A DNA stretch of 64,000 nucleotides from Batillaria attramentaria (lineage: Eukaryota > Mollusca > Gastropoda > Batillariidae). The position numbers and the translations under genes are program-made. Below, piece by piece: positions 14,142-25,000 of this stretch. The DNA lies in NCBI GenBank assembly GCA_018292915.2, contig JACVVK020000148.1, forward strand, positions 932,501 through 996,500. The letters run 5' to 3'. The notes below the pieces were generated by a model. It searched no databases, was not told where the DNA came from, and saw nothing but the letters and a program-made list of their open reading frames with translations. Position 1 is the stretch's first letter. Each line of letters starts with the position of its first letter.

Positions 14142-15531
14142 ACACCCGCCCAGTGCTTTCAAAACCTCGCCAGGCAGTCTGGGAGGAGGACAGTGACTCC
14201 CGACAACAAACACAAACCATTATTAATGTGTGAATAGCATACATATAACACGGGCTTACTTCTGGTTGCAGAAGAAGCAAAACCGGTGTCCGAGGTTGTT
14301 CCAACACTGGAGCCGCTGCCGCCCACTCAGGTATGTAAAAATAACATTAAAAAAAAAGAGTAGATACACTGTGTGTCCAAAAAATAAACAATTAAGTACA
14401 CGTTAGATATCTACTGTATGTGGAAGCAGTTCCCCGGGCCTCTCTCGGGGAGCCGGGGTGGCCGAATGGTAGAGCGTTGGACTCCTAATGCTCGGGTTGA
14501 GAGTTCGTATCCCGGTTGGGGCCAAATATTTGTGCTGGCTTTTTCATCGTTGCCCTGTCTTTGATATCACCCGTATATGGTGGAAAAGGACGTTAAACCC
14601 CCGAACACCCACGCACCCCCCGGGCCTCTCGGCATACGGCTGCCACACCAGTGGTTATGCGGGTCACAGAATACAACACTTTGCTGCTCTCTGGCTCCTA
14701 CAAATGTGAGGCAGCACACGTCCTTGAAAACAATTTTGAAAAGCAAAACCCACCATGGTTTCCAGAAGCAACACATGTCCACAAGCTGCATGCCAAAAAT
14801 TAAGCCTCGAAAGCGTAATTTTCATACTCTGCCGGTGTGGCGTCTTTCCCAGCCCCGTAAACGAAACTGTATACTACGTTATTCCCAACTTGAGGAGACG
14901 GTCAAAAACAGGTCACCCCCTCAGATCAAAACCTGCCAGTTTCAATACATCAGACATCCCTCTTTTCGCCAAAAAACGAAAATTTTGGGTCATATGCACT
15001 TTATCAATTCTAACAAATCCAGGAAAAAGGGCGAAATTCATTTTAGTGATGCAGGTCCACTTACTCCCTAACGTGCCTAGTTTAAATTGTGCTGTGTGAC
15101 CAGCTGGCCTCCTCTACGACGAACAACTGACGAACTCCTCCCTCCAGTAGCGGCCAATGCACTGGTGCCTTGTAGATGGAAGGACAAAACAAGCAAAAAC
15201 AAAGATAGAAACCAAAGGCCCCCCTGAGGTTGTCAAAGTTTTAAGTTAAACTTGGGAGGAAGCGAAACAAAGAAACCCCCGTGCCCATCTCCTGAACGCC
15301 AGCCCCAGGATCTGTTGGAACTCAATCTGATACATGTAGCGGGCAGAGGCGTTACGGGCAGTTCTCGTTTTTTGACCAGGGCTGTGCGCGTTTTACGGAT
15401 ATTAGATTTCTCTTTTTTAGTACATGTAGCTGTTCAGTCTGTAATCAGATAAAGTGGGCTAGCCAATGCCTTGTCATGTGTGGCCAAAATGGGGAATAAG
15501 GGCTGATCTATTGCTAGAATCTCTCTCTCTG

Positions 15532-15570
<39 letters not shown>

Positions 15571-18081
15571 GACTGGGAGCCCATGTGCGTGTGTTTAATC
15601 ATATGATGGTCGTCCTTCAATGCATGGCGTAATCACCAAAGCGGGATCTAGCATCAAGGGCAAGTGAATATGCTGATGCCGTTTGCATGCAACCACGCGC
15701 TTTAGCTGTCGTGCACGTCAGATGAATTAATTGGCATCTCTGGGGAAATTGCAGGGGGAGGTGCCTGATCCCTTTGTACTCGCCGAACCTCAAGGTCGCT
15801 GCTATGGTTACGATTACACGGCAACCGTGTGAACTTCAGCGTACCACAGAAGATGCTGACTGTACTGAACTTACATTCATCCAATCAAAGAATAATGTTC
15901 GGCCATTACATGGAATATAGCCTCTGGTTCCCCGTGAAAAGACTTGCTGCACTCTCCTACACTCTCGGTTTCAGTCCTATTTTCCCGCGGGGCAGTAGTG
16001 GCGTAAACGCGTCTGCATGAAGAATGGTCATACATGTACCTTCATGCAGTCTTCTTTCTGACGTAGCCGCATAGAAAAAAAAGTGTTTGTTGTCGATACG
16101 CACAGACTACTCTACTTGTAACTATTCCGTGTGCTGTAGGGACCCTTTCGTACGTTCTTCACTTGCAGACTTCCAAATACATGCTATGTTCTTAACAGAT
16201 CACTAACAAGAAAGCAGTCGCGTCGAGTTTGCATTATCGGCATGTTTACACTGTGTCGAAAGTGTTTGTATGCAAAATGTTAGGTCTCCACTTCGCTCTC
16301 TGATTGCTTAGGCGGGGAGCCAGGGTGGCCGAATAGTAGAGCGTTGGACTTCTAATGCTCGGGTCGTGAGTTCGTATCCCGGCTTGGGCCAAATATCTGT
16401 GCTGGCTTTTTCATCGTTGCCCCGTCTTTGATATCACCCGTATGTGGTAGAAAAGGACGTTAAACTCCCAAACACCCACCCACGTACCCCTGATTGCTGA
16501 GGCTGTAACCAGGGTGACTCTGTGCCGTTGCAGGTGCCGCCCCACACGGCGGTGTTCGTGAACGAGCCCAAGCTGTCCGACTTCAAGATGGTGCTCATCA
16601 ACGCCGGTATCCCATGCGAGTTTGTGGCCGGCGTCCTCATCTGTAACAACGTCGTCGCCGTCAGGAGGGTACGTACTGATGAGAGACATCAGCGAGAAAT
16701 CCATACCAGTCGCTGCATTCGGTAGGCTGGAGATCATTGGTTGGATTGTCTGGCTTAGTTTGGAAACAAAGAATTGTTTTATTGGACAGGTGTTTGGTTT
16801 TTTGTTTTGTTTTTTTTTAGAGAGAGAGAGAGTGCGCCTCATTTAAACAGGCTATTTCCATGTTTACTAAATCATCTTGTGTTATGGAACAGTTTCGCTT
16901 GTGAGTGCGCCTGTGTGAATAGTAAAGCACTTATGCGATACATTGTCATTTACACTGAGCGCGAGCGGTCTTACATTCGAATTCTGCAACTGTTGATACA
17001 ACGGTCTCACTCAGCATATTTGCGGCATCAGTGAGTACGCTTCTCTTGGCTCAGTGCCAGCATTTTAGAGGCTGTCACTGTGCAGGTGTCCAAGTAGTGG
17101 ATATGCTAGACACCACAACGACAGCTCATAATGATCTGCGAGCATGAAAATCATAAAGACTGCCCCTTTAGTTTCATTTCAAACAGAATGACATTTTATT
17201 TTCTGGGGCCGTCTTTGATATCACCCTACGTGGTGGAAAAGAACGTTAAACCCCCAAACACCCACCCACCCACTCATTTTCTGGGGCCACTTGTTTGATT
17301 TCAAGGCGAAGGGAAGCAATTCAGGCTAACTTATGTGGATTAAAAGTGAGGTTATTTCCCTTGCCTTCCTATGGAAGAGCATGTGCAGCAAGAGTAAAAC
17401 AGGTTGAAGCTAGGCCCGTTGCATATTTCTGTGCTCACAGACAGGCTGGGGAATTTTTAGTCATTTGGCAAGTTAAATTTCCTATCCTTTCAGCAAACAA
17501 ACAAAAAGGGTCTAGGGCTGTTTGCCAAATGAATAGATGTTCCTTTTGGCCATTGCGACCATTTTCGTGACTTTGCGGCTTTCTTTGACTTTCTTTGGCT
17601 TACCGGTTCCACACCTGTACAACACATCGATACAACCAAGAACAGCCACCAATCAGAACTGTCTAGTTGGTATTCAGTCTGCAACCAAGTAGCCTTGTCT
17701 GCTCAATATGCAGTATGCTTCTACGTACGTAGAACAACATATACACCAACCCGAGCTACCAAAATGGTTTTAGATGCCACATAGTGTCCCAAGTGACCGA
17801 TTCGTGGAGACTTCAAGTTTGATGAGCCATGGGTGATGCATGGCTGAACCTTTGATCGATGTGTCCTGTCAAGAATGAGTTAAATGTGTTAATGTGTTAA
17901 TTACAATTTCACCAGGGTCTGAATGCATCGGACTATATATACGATTGCTACTGCATGTTTTGTTTGTTGACACAGCACTGTTGTGTTGCAGGAGTCAGGG
18001 AGAATACAGGTGGAGGGAACACTGTGCGAGGATTATTTCAAAGTGCGAGAGTTGCTGTACGAACAGTATGCCGTGATCTGA
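11051..18081 (+). CDS. CPSF2: Cleavage and polyadenylation specificity factor subunit 2, 3' half
   Basis: This gene encodes CPSF100, the catalytically inactive metallo-beta-lactamase/beta-CASP partner of the CPSF73 endonuclease in pre-mRNA 3'-end processing. It acts in the nucleus. Only the C-terminal part is in the window. Coding exons are 11051-11193, 11837-11974, 13645-13831, 14272-14330, 16534-16668 and 17992-18081 (TGA). All junctions are GT-AG and all phases are consistent. Landmarks are [32 protein letters not shown], the linker ending [24 protein letters not shown], and the terminal [11 protein letters not shown]. They align in order with the human protein from DVPTKC to the end. The acidic linker across 13831/14272 is shorter than in human. 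Upstream exons must lie left of the window. The gene is tail-to-tail with BRF1, about 1 kb from its stop codon. Confidence 0.94.
11250..11458 (-). mobile_element. Truncated SINE family B 3' part with triplet tail, plus C/A homopolymers
   Basis: Segments such as gaaccacgcgcagtcactca and cacagtggacata match the 3' part of the SINE copies at 39893-40310 and 45090-45515. GAT, TTG and TTA triplet runs (11250-11325) sit where those copies have their triplet tails. The tRNA-like head is missing. A poly-C then poly-A run (11427-11458) follows. Confidence 0.55.
12120..12515 (-). mobile_element. SINE with tRNA-like head (family D)
   Basis: Read on the minus strand, the element starts at about 12510 with ccgtagtgtagtggctagaa, then a B-box-like gggttcgtctcgg. 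Its body contains ggtcggctcctacccagagc and a GATGATG tail near 12120. Head, body and tail order fit a tRNA-derived SINE in a CPSF2 intron, antisense to the gene. No second copy is recognised in the window. Confidence 0.7.
12945..13195. repeat. T-rich low-complexity tract ending in a T-to-G homopolymer junction
   Basis: TTTG repeats, then TTTA repeats, then about 10 T followed directly by 13 G (ending near 13192). The stretch is intronic in CPSF2. Open frames across it are Phe/Leu/Ile-rich artefacts. Confidence 0.9.
13888..14150. repeat. (CT)n(CA)n compound microsatellite and nearby poly-C/(CA)n
   Basis: A short CT run passes into about 75 bp of CA ending near 13978. At 14104-14146 a run of about 23 C precedes another CA run. 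Both blocks lie in the intron between the third and fourth CPSF2 exons in the window. Confidence 0.95.
14447..14617 (+). mobile_element. SINE family A copy with target-site duplication
   Basis: The head gtggccgaatggtagagcg, the B-box region gagttcgtatcccggttg, the body gccaaatatttgtgctggct and the tail ggtggaaaaggacgttaaac are all present. Direct repeats of ccccgggcctctc lie at 14432-14444 and 14618-14630. It is in a CPSF2 intron, in the sense orientation. Confidence 0.93.
15535..15569. repeat. (TG)n microsatellite
   Basis: An uninterrupted TG run in a CPSF2 intron. The surrounding 14618-16300 stretch holds no exon or other repeat that I recognise. Confidence 0.95.
16314..16490 (+). mobile_element. 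SINE family A copy with target-site duplication
   Basis: A complete family A element. The 13-bp flanks tgattgcttaggc (16301-16313) and tgattgctgaggc (16491-16503) differ at one base. The element ends only 43 bp before the CPSF2 exon at 16534, so it sits next to the 3' splice site without removing it. Confidence 0.93.
17211..17275 (+). mobile_element. 5'-truncated SINE family A copy
   Basis: Only the last 65 bp of the family A consensus is present, from gtctttgatatcaccct through ggaaaagaacgttaaac to the caccc-rich end. Direct repeats of attttctggggcc flank it (left copy about 17198-17210, right copy 17276-17288; one extra T in the left copy). Truncation at the 5' end with an intact 3' end and a target-site duplication fits target-primed reverse transcription by LINE machinery. 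Confidence 0.9.
17512..17770. repeat. Dispersed repeat family I, second locus
   Basis: ggctgtttgccaaatgaata, ttttggccattgcgacc, agccaccaatcagaactgtc and cttctacgtacgtagaacaa parallel the locus at 4950-5510 in the same order, here as a single unit without the internal tandem copies. It lies in the last CPSF2 intron. Confidence 0.75.
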
Positions 18082-19115
18082 GACTGCATGAGAATTGGAC
18101 TGAGAGTTTTGAAAATAAACAGGTTAAAATGTTTGAGGTTGAGAGTTGTAATAAAGATGTCAGTGGGAAAATACCAGTTTTGTGTTCATACGGCCGTTTT
18201 ACTGCATACACATGATTGAATGGTCAAACAGTAGCTGGAAGTTATTCAGTGAAGACATAGTGCAGACTCTTCTCTCTCTCTCTCTCTCCCCCACACACAC
18301 ACACACAGAATATGTTCAAAATCAAAAGATGCAGAAGCAGTGTGTGTCAAGCATATATTTCCATGCTTGTTTGTTATACAAAGTTTAACAAAAGAGTTAT
18401 GACAACTGCAACAATGCACACTGTGCTAATGGTACAAGACATGAAGGAAATAAACACATGTACCCTTCTCTCTTTCGCTCACAATCATTCATACAGCCAG
18501 CTGTCTGCAGAGGTACACCATTCTACTTCCACAACAAAAAATAAACTTATCTCCTTGTTCTGCCAGTCAATACTCTCAAACCCTCTCTCTCTCTCTCACA
18601 CACACACATACAGCTGTGACCAAGCTCACACACAACTCTGCAGTCATCAACCATTTTACGACCTTACAAAATGTACAGCAGTTTCACCTAATCACACAAA
18701 CTCTTTCATGCAAACACACATCAGAACATCACCATAATTATTTCAACATGTTCTTGCATGCATAACTGTCCTACTTAATTACTGTGATAGGACTATAGTA
18801 CTCTCTCCACATCGCCTTTCAAAAGCAGCTGAACACTCAAAACGCAAATGCCTATTCATGGCTCTTTACCTATGGAATGATCAATGCACAACTTCCCAGA
18901 GTAGAATTGAAAAACAAATTTCTTTGTATAGCAGGTTTGTAAAAGGAAAACCCGGAACAAAACATGAACTGGATTTCAGATATAAGATGCAAAGCCATGT
19001 TATGCACAAAACTCAGATTCTGTTTTGAAATAAATGCCCAAGTTTGTCTGCTGCTGTTCATGCCCAACTTGTCTGCTGCCATTTCTTGAGGTTTCAGAAG
19101 AATGATGATAGTCTG
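18082..19115. other. Convergent intergenic/3' UTR interval between CPSF2 and BRF1
   Basis: The interval holds the CPSF2 3' UTR with AATAAA signals, two short (CT)n(CA)n compound microsatellites (about 18271-18306 and 18582-18608) and no open frame of protein-like composition. I could not identify a canonical minus-strand AATAAA for BRF1 here. Confidence 0.7.
18150..18155 (+). terminator. Candidate polyadenylation signal of CPSF2
   Basis: AATAAA lies 69 bp after the TGA. An earlier AATAAA at 18114-18119 is an alternative. Position and sequence fit a short 3' UTR; usage is not shown by sequence alone. Confidence 0.5.
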
Positions 19116-21749
19116 TCATTCAAAATCATCTTCATATCCATCATCGTCAAAGGCCGACACTGTAACAACCAAGAAAATTTCATGTTACGCACACACAGTC
19201 AGTGAAACATGCCATACATGATGTCAGTTACATGTACACTTTCTTTGGCAGGTGTCTGGAGATGAAAAACAGGTTAAAAATCTAGAATCCGTAATGAAAT
19301 CATTAAACTTGCACCAGTTCTGCAATGTACTTAAGATCTTTAGTCGTAATACTGTGTGCAGTACATGTACAAACACTAAAAACTGATTGCAGAAATGCGG
19401 CGTTGTAAAATCATTCAGACAACAGTCCAACCTGATGAAATAACAGATGAAAAGCATTTCAGTACACAGTAACTTCTGAGGAAAAAACAAACAAAAACAC
19501 TTGCCTGGTCTGCCAAACAGCTGTCTTGCGCTGATTGGTACTTCCTCCTCGTCTTCATCATAATCCTCTGCCAACTCTTCCTCCTCTGGGCCTGTAAAGA
19601 TTCAACAAGCCATCTGTAGCCAAGTGGTTTTATGGGGTTGTACTCTGTATTTTTTTTTTTTCTTTTCGTTCATCCCTCTGTGATGTAATGTCTGTTGTAA
19701 TGGTCTGTCAGTGACATAATGTCTGTGATGTAACACAAGTGTGTGGCGCACTGTGGCACTGTCTTTTGGGGGAGTTGGTGTTGTCAGTCGCAGTCTCTGT
19801 TACAGCAAGAGTCCATCACAGTGTACATGTACTTTGTATTTGAGTTGTTATACATCAACAGTAAAAAAGGCAACAGAAAGCAAAAGTATCTCCACATAAT
19901 GAATACTGATGTATGTTACCCGGTATATTGTGTTTCTCTACATATGCACAGACTGTGTCCAGCACTCGCAGACATTATGCAATTAATCCCATGCAGTACA
20001 GGAAAGTGGTAGCTAACAATATAATCAAAAGACCCTTGTGAACCAGATGTAAACTGGAACAGTTCTGACAGAAATTTTTAAAAGGTGGGACGGAGTAGGT
20101 ATGGTCTCTCCAAGCTGACAGAGCTGCTAATATCATCTCAGTTCAAAAGCGTTTCTCTGTACTTGAAAAATCCCTTTATATGGGCTTATGCGCTTCATCC
20201 CATCTCTTGGTAATCTCCCCAGAGCCAACCTTAGCTGAACACGAGCTTTAAGGTGTGGACAGGTTTCGTTCAAAACTTCTAGTGATATATTCCGTACATA
20301 CCAGGCTCATACTGTACAGGCCCACTCTCTATCACCACAGCTGGTGTCTCCACCACCTGTGTCTCCACCTCCGAGGCAGGTTGAAGCAGACGCAGACGTT
20401 TCGGCTCCACCTGCAAACACCCCCCAACAAAGATGTTACCACGGTGTCTCTGCACTGCAAGCTAAGACAAATACCATTATGTCTATCGTAGACCATAACA
20501 CTAACAGGGAAGCAACTGATGACATCTCCAACTCCAAGACATCAGCATGTGTTCAAGTGCCATCTCCCCCCTTTGGTAGTGTTCCATGTACAGCACAGGT
20601 AGGTTATGTCTACAAACTCTTAAAACCTGTTGAACTTGAAAGCTCAATGATGCAAGCAAACTGGTAAGAAAATGCATGTATATATCTGCAGAGAAACAAA
20701 AAATGAAACTGCACTAGCTATAAGCAACTAGAGAAGGGAACTAGGGCACACTCACCATGGTTGTATCAGCCATCATGCTTGGACGCTTGAACCTGAAAAA
20801 CATGCCACTCATCAATTTCCAGTCAGATAATCAGGTCAGATGAAAAAGCAATTTTTATTCACACTGTGCATGTGTGTGTGTTTGAGAGAGAGAGAGAGAG
20901 TGCATACGGTTTAGGCCAGGTTAGGCGTTTAGTCTTTCCATGTGAAATCTTATACAAACAAGAACTGAGACAAAAATATGCACGAGGGAAACGTAAGGCA
21001 CTAACCTGTTAAATGCAGGCTCGACTTTGATGCCCCCAGGGGTTGGAGGACCATTTTTGATGATGATGTTGGCTTCGCTTGGCTTGACGCGCTGTGCTGC
21101 CTGGATGTTGAGATCATTGAGGACATCATAGTTAATCTTGTTGGACAGCTTCTTCTCGTGGAACAGCATGGCCAGGGCCTCTTTTGCTGACGCAGCCTCA
21201 ACTGCTGGTGTCTTTTTCTTTGACTTCCTTTTCTGCAATACACAAGACTTTCACGGTCAAATAGAGTATAATAGTTCATCTACGCTATCAGAATTTCATT
21301 TGTCTGTCTCCATGAAAATGTTTTCAGTATGATACAAATGTACACATTACCTTCTTCTCTGGTTTAGATCCCATTTCTTGCTCCTCCTTCAGCCTCTTTT
21401 CTTCTTTTTCTGAAACAATGGGTTTTTGTTTCATTTTTTTTAGATAAAAAAACAACAAAAAAACACTGACTGAAGTGTGATCAAAATACTGTAGAATGAC
21501 GTTATGAACAGTCTCACAAATGACAAAACAAATGAACAAAAAAAGAAAATAAGTGGCATTATAATTAATGCTAACTGTTCATCAATCATATGTAAAGCTG
21601 GCATGAATGTGGTGATCCTTGTGGCTAATCATAAAATTTGTTTTTTTGTTTCGAAAAATCAGAATTACATTAATATCTTTGCACGTGTCCCAGTTTGTGT
21701 GCACTGCATAAAGGTGGTCTGTGTAGACTGCTGAGCAACTGACAAATAT

Positions 21750-21807
<58 letters not shown>

Positions 21808-22008
21808 TGTTGCACACACAAATATTACCTTTCTGTGCTATCAAGTAATCCTCGTTGTCTCTCATCCATATCTCAGTTTTTACTTTCACCTCCTCTTCTG
21901 ACAGAAGTAACTGAGAAACAACAGAAACAAACAAAAAATATTACTCAAATAAATGAATGTGCACATGCATTATAAAACAGCACGTTTCTCCCATCTCCCA
22001 CTTCTTGC

Positions 22009-22058
<50 letters not shown>

Positions 22059-25000
22059 TGCGTATGCATGCGCGTGTGTGTGTGCATGTGCAGTTGTTCG
22101 TTTGCTTGACTGGCTAATTGGTCAATCCACTGGTTTGCTTGTTAGATGGGACGACTGTCACAGTCTAAATTTAAACCATGACAGAGGAGAAATAGAGAAA
22201 TAGGTGTATACTGATAATGTGGACCGCTAACCTTGTCTAGTTCAGAATCATCAATGCCCTCAAGGTCCAATTCACCACCAGCTTCATCTGCCTCTGAAAC
22301 ACATGAACCATGTACAATACATATTTAATTACTTCAAATGAATTATATGTACATCAAATGTAATAGATCTATTGTACAACATGATGTCATATTGGTAGAA
22401 CAACAAGTATCAAGAAAATTAACAGATATAATTATAGATCTAACTCATTTTGAGTTCAGCTGCTTCTGCAACATTCGGTTAAACATTACATTAAACATTT
22501 ACTAACACAAATTTTGGCATATTTTGGTTGTTGTAGTTTACAACTCTATTAATTTTATTTGCAGGATACAGCTGGAGTAAATCCACTGAAACAATAAAAA
22601 CTTTGGTCAAACTTGTTTACAGAGCAATTAAGAAAAACGACGAGTTCCGTATTTAGACAACTGACTCCCAACCACGGGTAAGGTCACAAGGTTGTCACCA
22701 ACAGAGGGTTTTCTTGGAGAAAAAGGGCCAGACACTAGCAGCTACCACAGGCAGGTAGCTGCTGTATGGAAGAGAATGCTGCAGTAGGAGGGACAGTACT
22801 TTTCCATGTATCTTACCCATCTTGTCTTGATCATGTTTTACACAGTCCTCCACCACCTCTTTGATCCCAAGGCTGGCTGCTGTTGGTACCAGGCTCTGCA
22901 TTTGATGACTGGAAAGATAACCTGAGTCTTCCTGGATGTGTTTGAACGGTGAGGAGAACACATTTGGTCTGAGACCATTTTTGCCTTTTGAGTCTTTTTC
23001 ACCAACTTCGGGCACGGACACATCTAACGTGTCTTCTGCAGTCACATTTTTTAATGTCTCTTCCTCTATAAACTTGGTAGCTTCAGCAATATCTCTAGAA
23101 CTTGAGTCTTGAGTGTCTTTTGAGTCCGTGTCTTCCACACACATTTCTGGAAGGTGGAAACAGCAGATTTATCAAACATGAAGCAAAGAAAGAAGCACAA
23201 ACATACCCCCCCCCCCCCCTCAAAAAAAAAAAAACCCAATAACAACAACAACCAAAAAACACTATAAAAACTGACATCTACTTTGTCAGAGTTTACATTA
23301 AACAAAGGCTATGACAAAGTAAATTATAATTATTGAAATAAATAAGTTTCATCATCACCAAGCACCCAACACAAACAGTAAGTAACAACAAAAATACTCA
23401 CTCACACAAAACTACAAAACAAAACATCCCCCCCCCCCCCAAAAAAAAAAAAAACCCACCAAACAGAAAAACACAAAACCCACAAAAAAACAAACAAACA
23501 ACAGTTATTTACAAATACAAAATGTACAAACAAAACAAAAAAATTCACTCACTTGCATAGGCTGCATAAATGCCCCTTGGTTTGTTTACATCAAGTGACT
23601 TTTCTATCTCCTGCTGAATGGCACACACTTCACTGGTCAGCTGACTTGTCACTTGTGGGTTTTGTTCCTCTAACTGTGGAAGACACAAAAAGTGTTTCAT
23701 CAAACTTGTTTTTTCTTTAAAAGAATGCGCCTCTGAATCAAATGTTCATGTCAACAGTCAGTTTCATAAATTTGCAATTAAAGAAAAATCAGATTGCACC
23801 CGCTTCACATATTTAATGATCCCTTGTTCGTGAAGCCACTGACATCCTGGAATTTGGGAGAAGTAAAGAAAGTACATAGTTCCAAAATCACACGACATTG
23901 CTGACATACCGGTAGTTAAAATGATACAAGTGCTGAGGTGCCAACCCCCAAAAGTGTCTGTCAGTACTATTTCACACAAATGTCAGTATTTTTCGACACT
24001 TGTCAGTATTCTGCTGTACAAAGAAAATAATATAAACAGAAAGCATGCACACATACACACACACACACACATCAAAAAGTGAAAACGCAAAGCAATTCTA
24101 GCTAAGAGAAAACTGTAAAGTTTCAGAGCTGACTATAGGCAGAATTTCCCATTTGTAAACGAACAACAGTCTGAAACCATATCACCTCTTACTGGTACCA
24201 CACTCTGTGACTTGTGATATCTCAGTAAGAACTAAAAGGTGATGCACTCTCACGAATTCTGTCGTTTTTGGTTCATGCACGGCTGTATTTCCTAATGATC
24301 CTCTTGAAATATTTCAAATTTGTCTCCTCCGTATTTTTAACGACCAAACCGTATTTCTGTATTTAATTGAGTTATGCAGAAAATAATACGGCCAATCCGT
24401 ACTAGTTGGCACCTCTGAAAGTGTGACACCATGAAACAGTAGAAACATGCCTACCTGTTGTAGTTTGGAGCGTTTCTTGCCCTCTGTGAAGCATGGTGGG
24501 TCCTGCTCTTCCTCCAGGTCAATATTGTGAAACTCCTCGATGGTCAGCTGGCTGGAGGGGGTGTCCTGGAACTCCATCAGCCTGAAAACAATATAGCTCA
24601 CACAATACAGCCATTATAGGACACCACTGCATCTCACAAGTCATTACTTTGGCATGGGCCAAGAAAAACACTGGCAATATTCTGTCCTGTGCAACTGCAT
24701 GACACGATTTGTAATACATTACATATGAACTGCAGCTTACGCTCTCTGAGATGTGGTAAGTCATGCTACTAGTAAGACTAAAAGGTGCTCTTGGCGAAGT
24801 TTAAAAACTGTTTCAAAACTCAAGGCCAGTGTGTGCCTGTTCAAACTTCTCAAAGGCTGTAGCTAGTGAGAGAGAACATTTCTGTTCTGTTGCTCTAAGA
24901 AGTTTCAAGATTGTTTAATCACAAAACATCATAATTAAGTGAAAGGGATGGTAAGCCAGATCTGCAGTAAACCAGTACAGTACCTTTTCCTGACAGTTGC

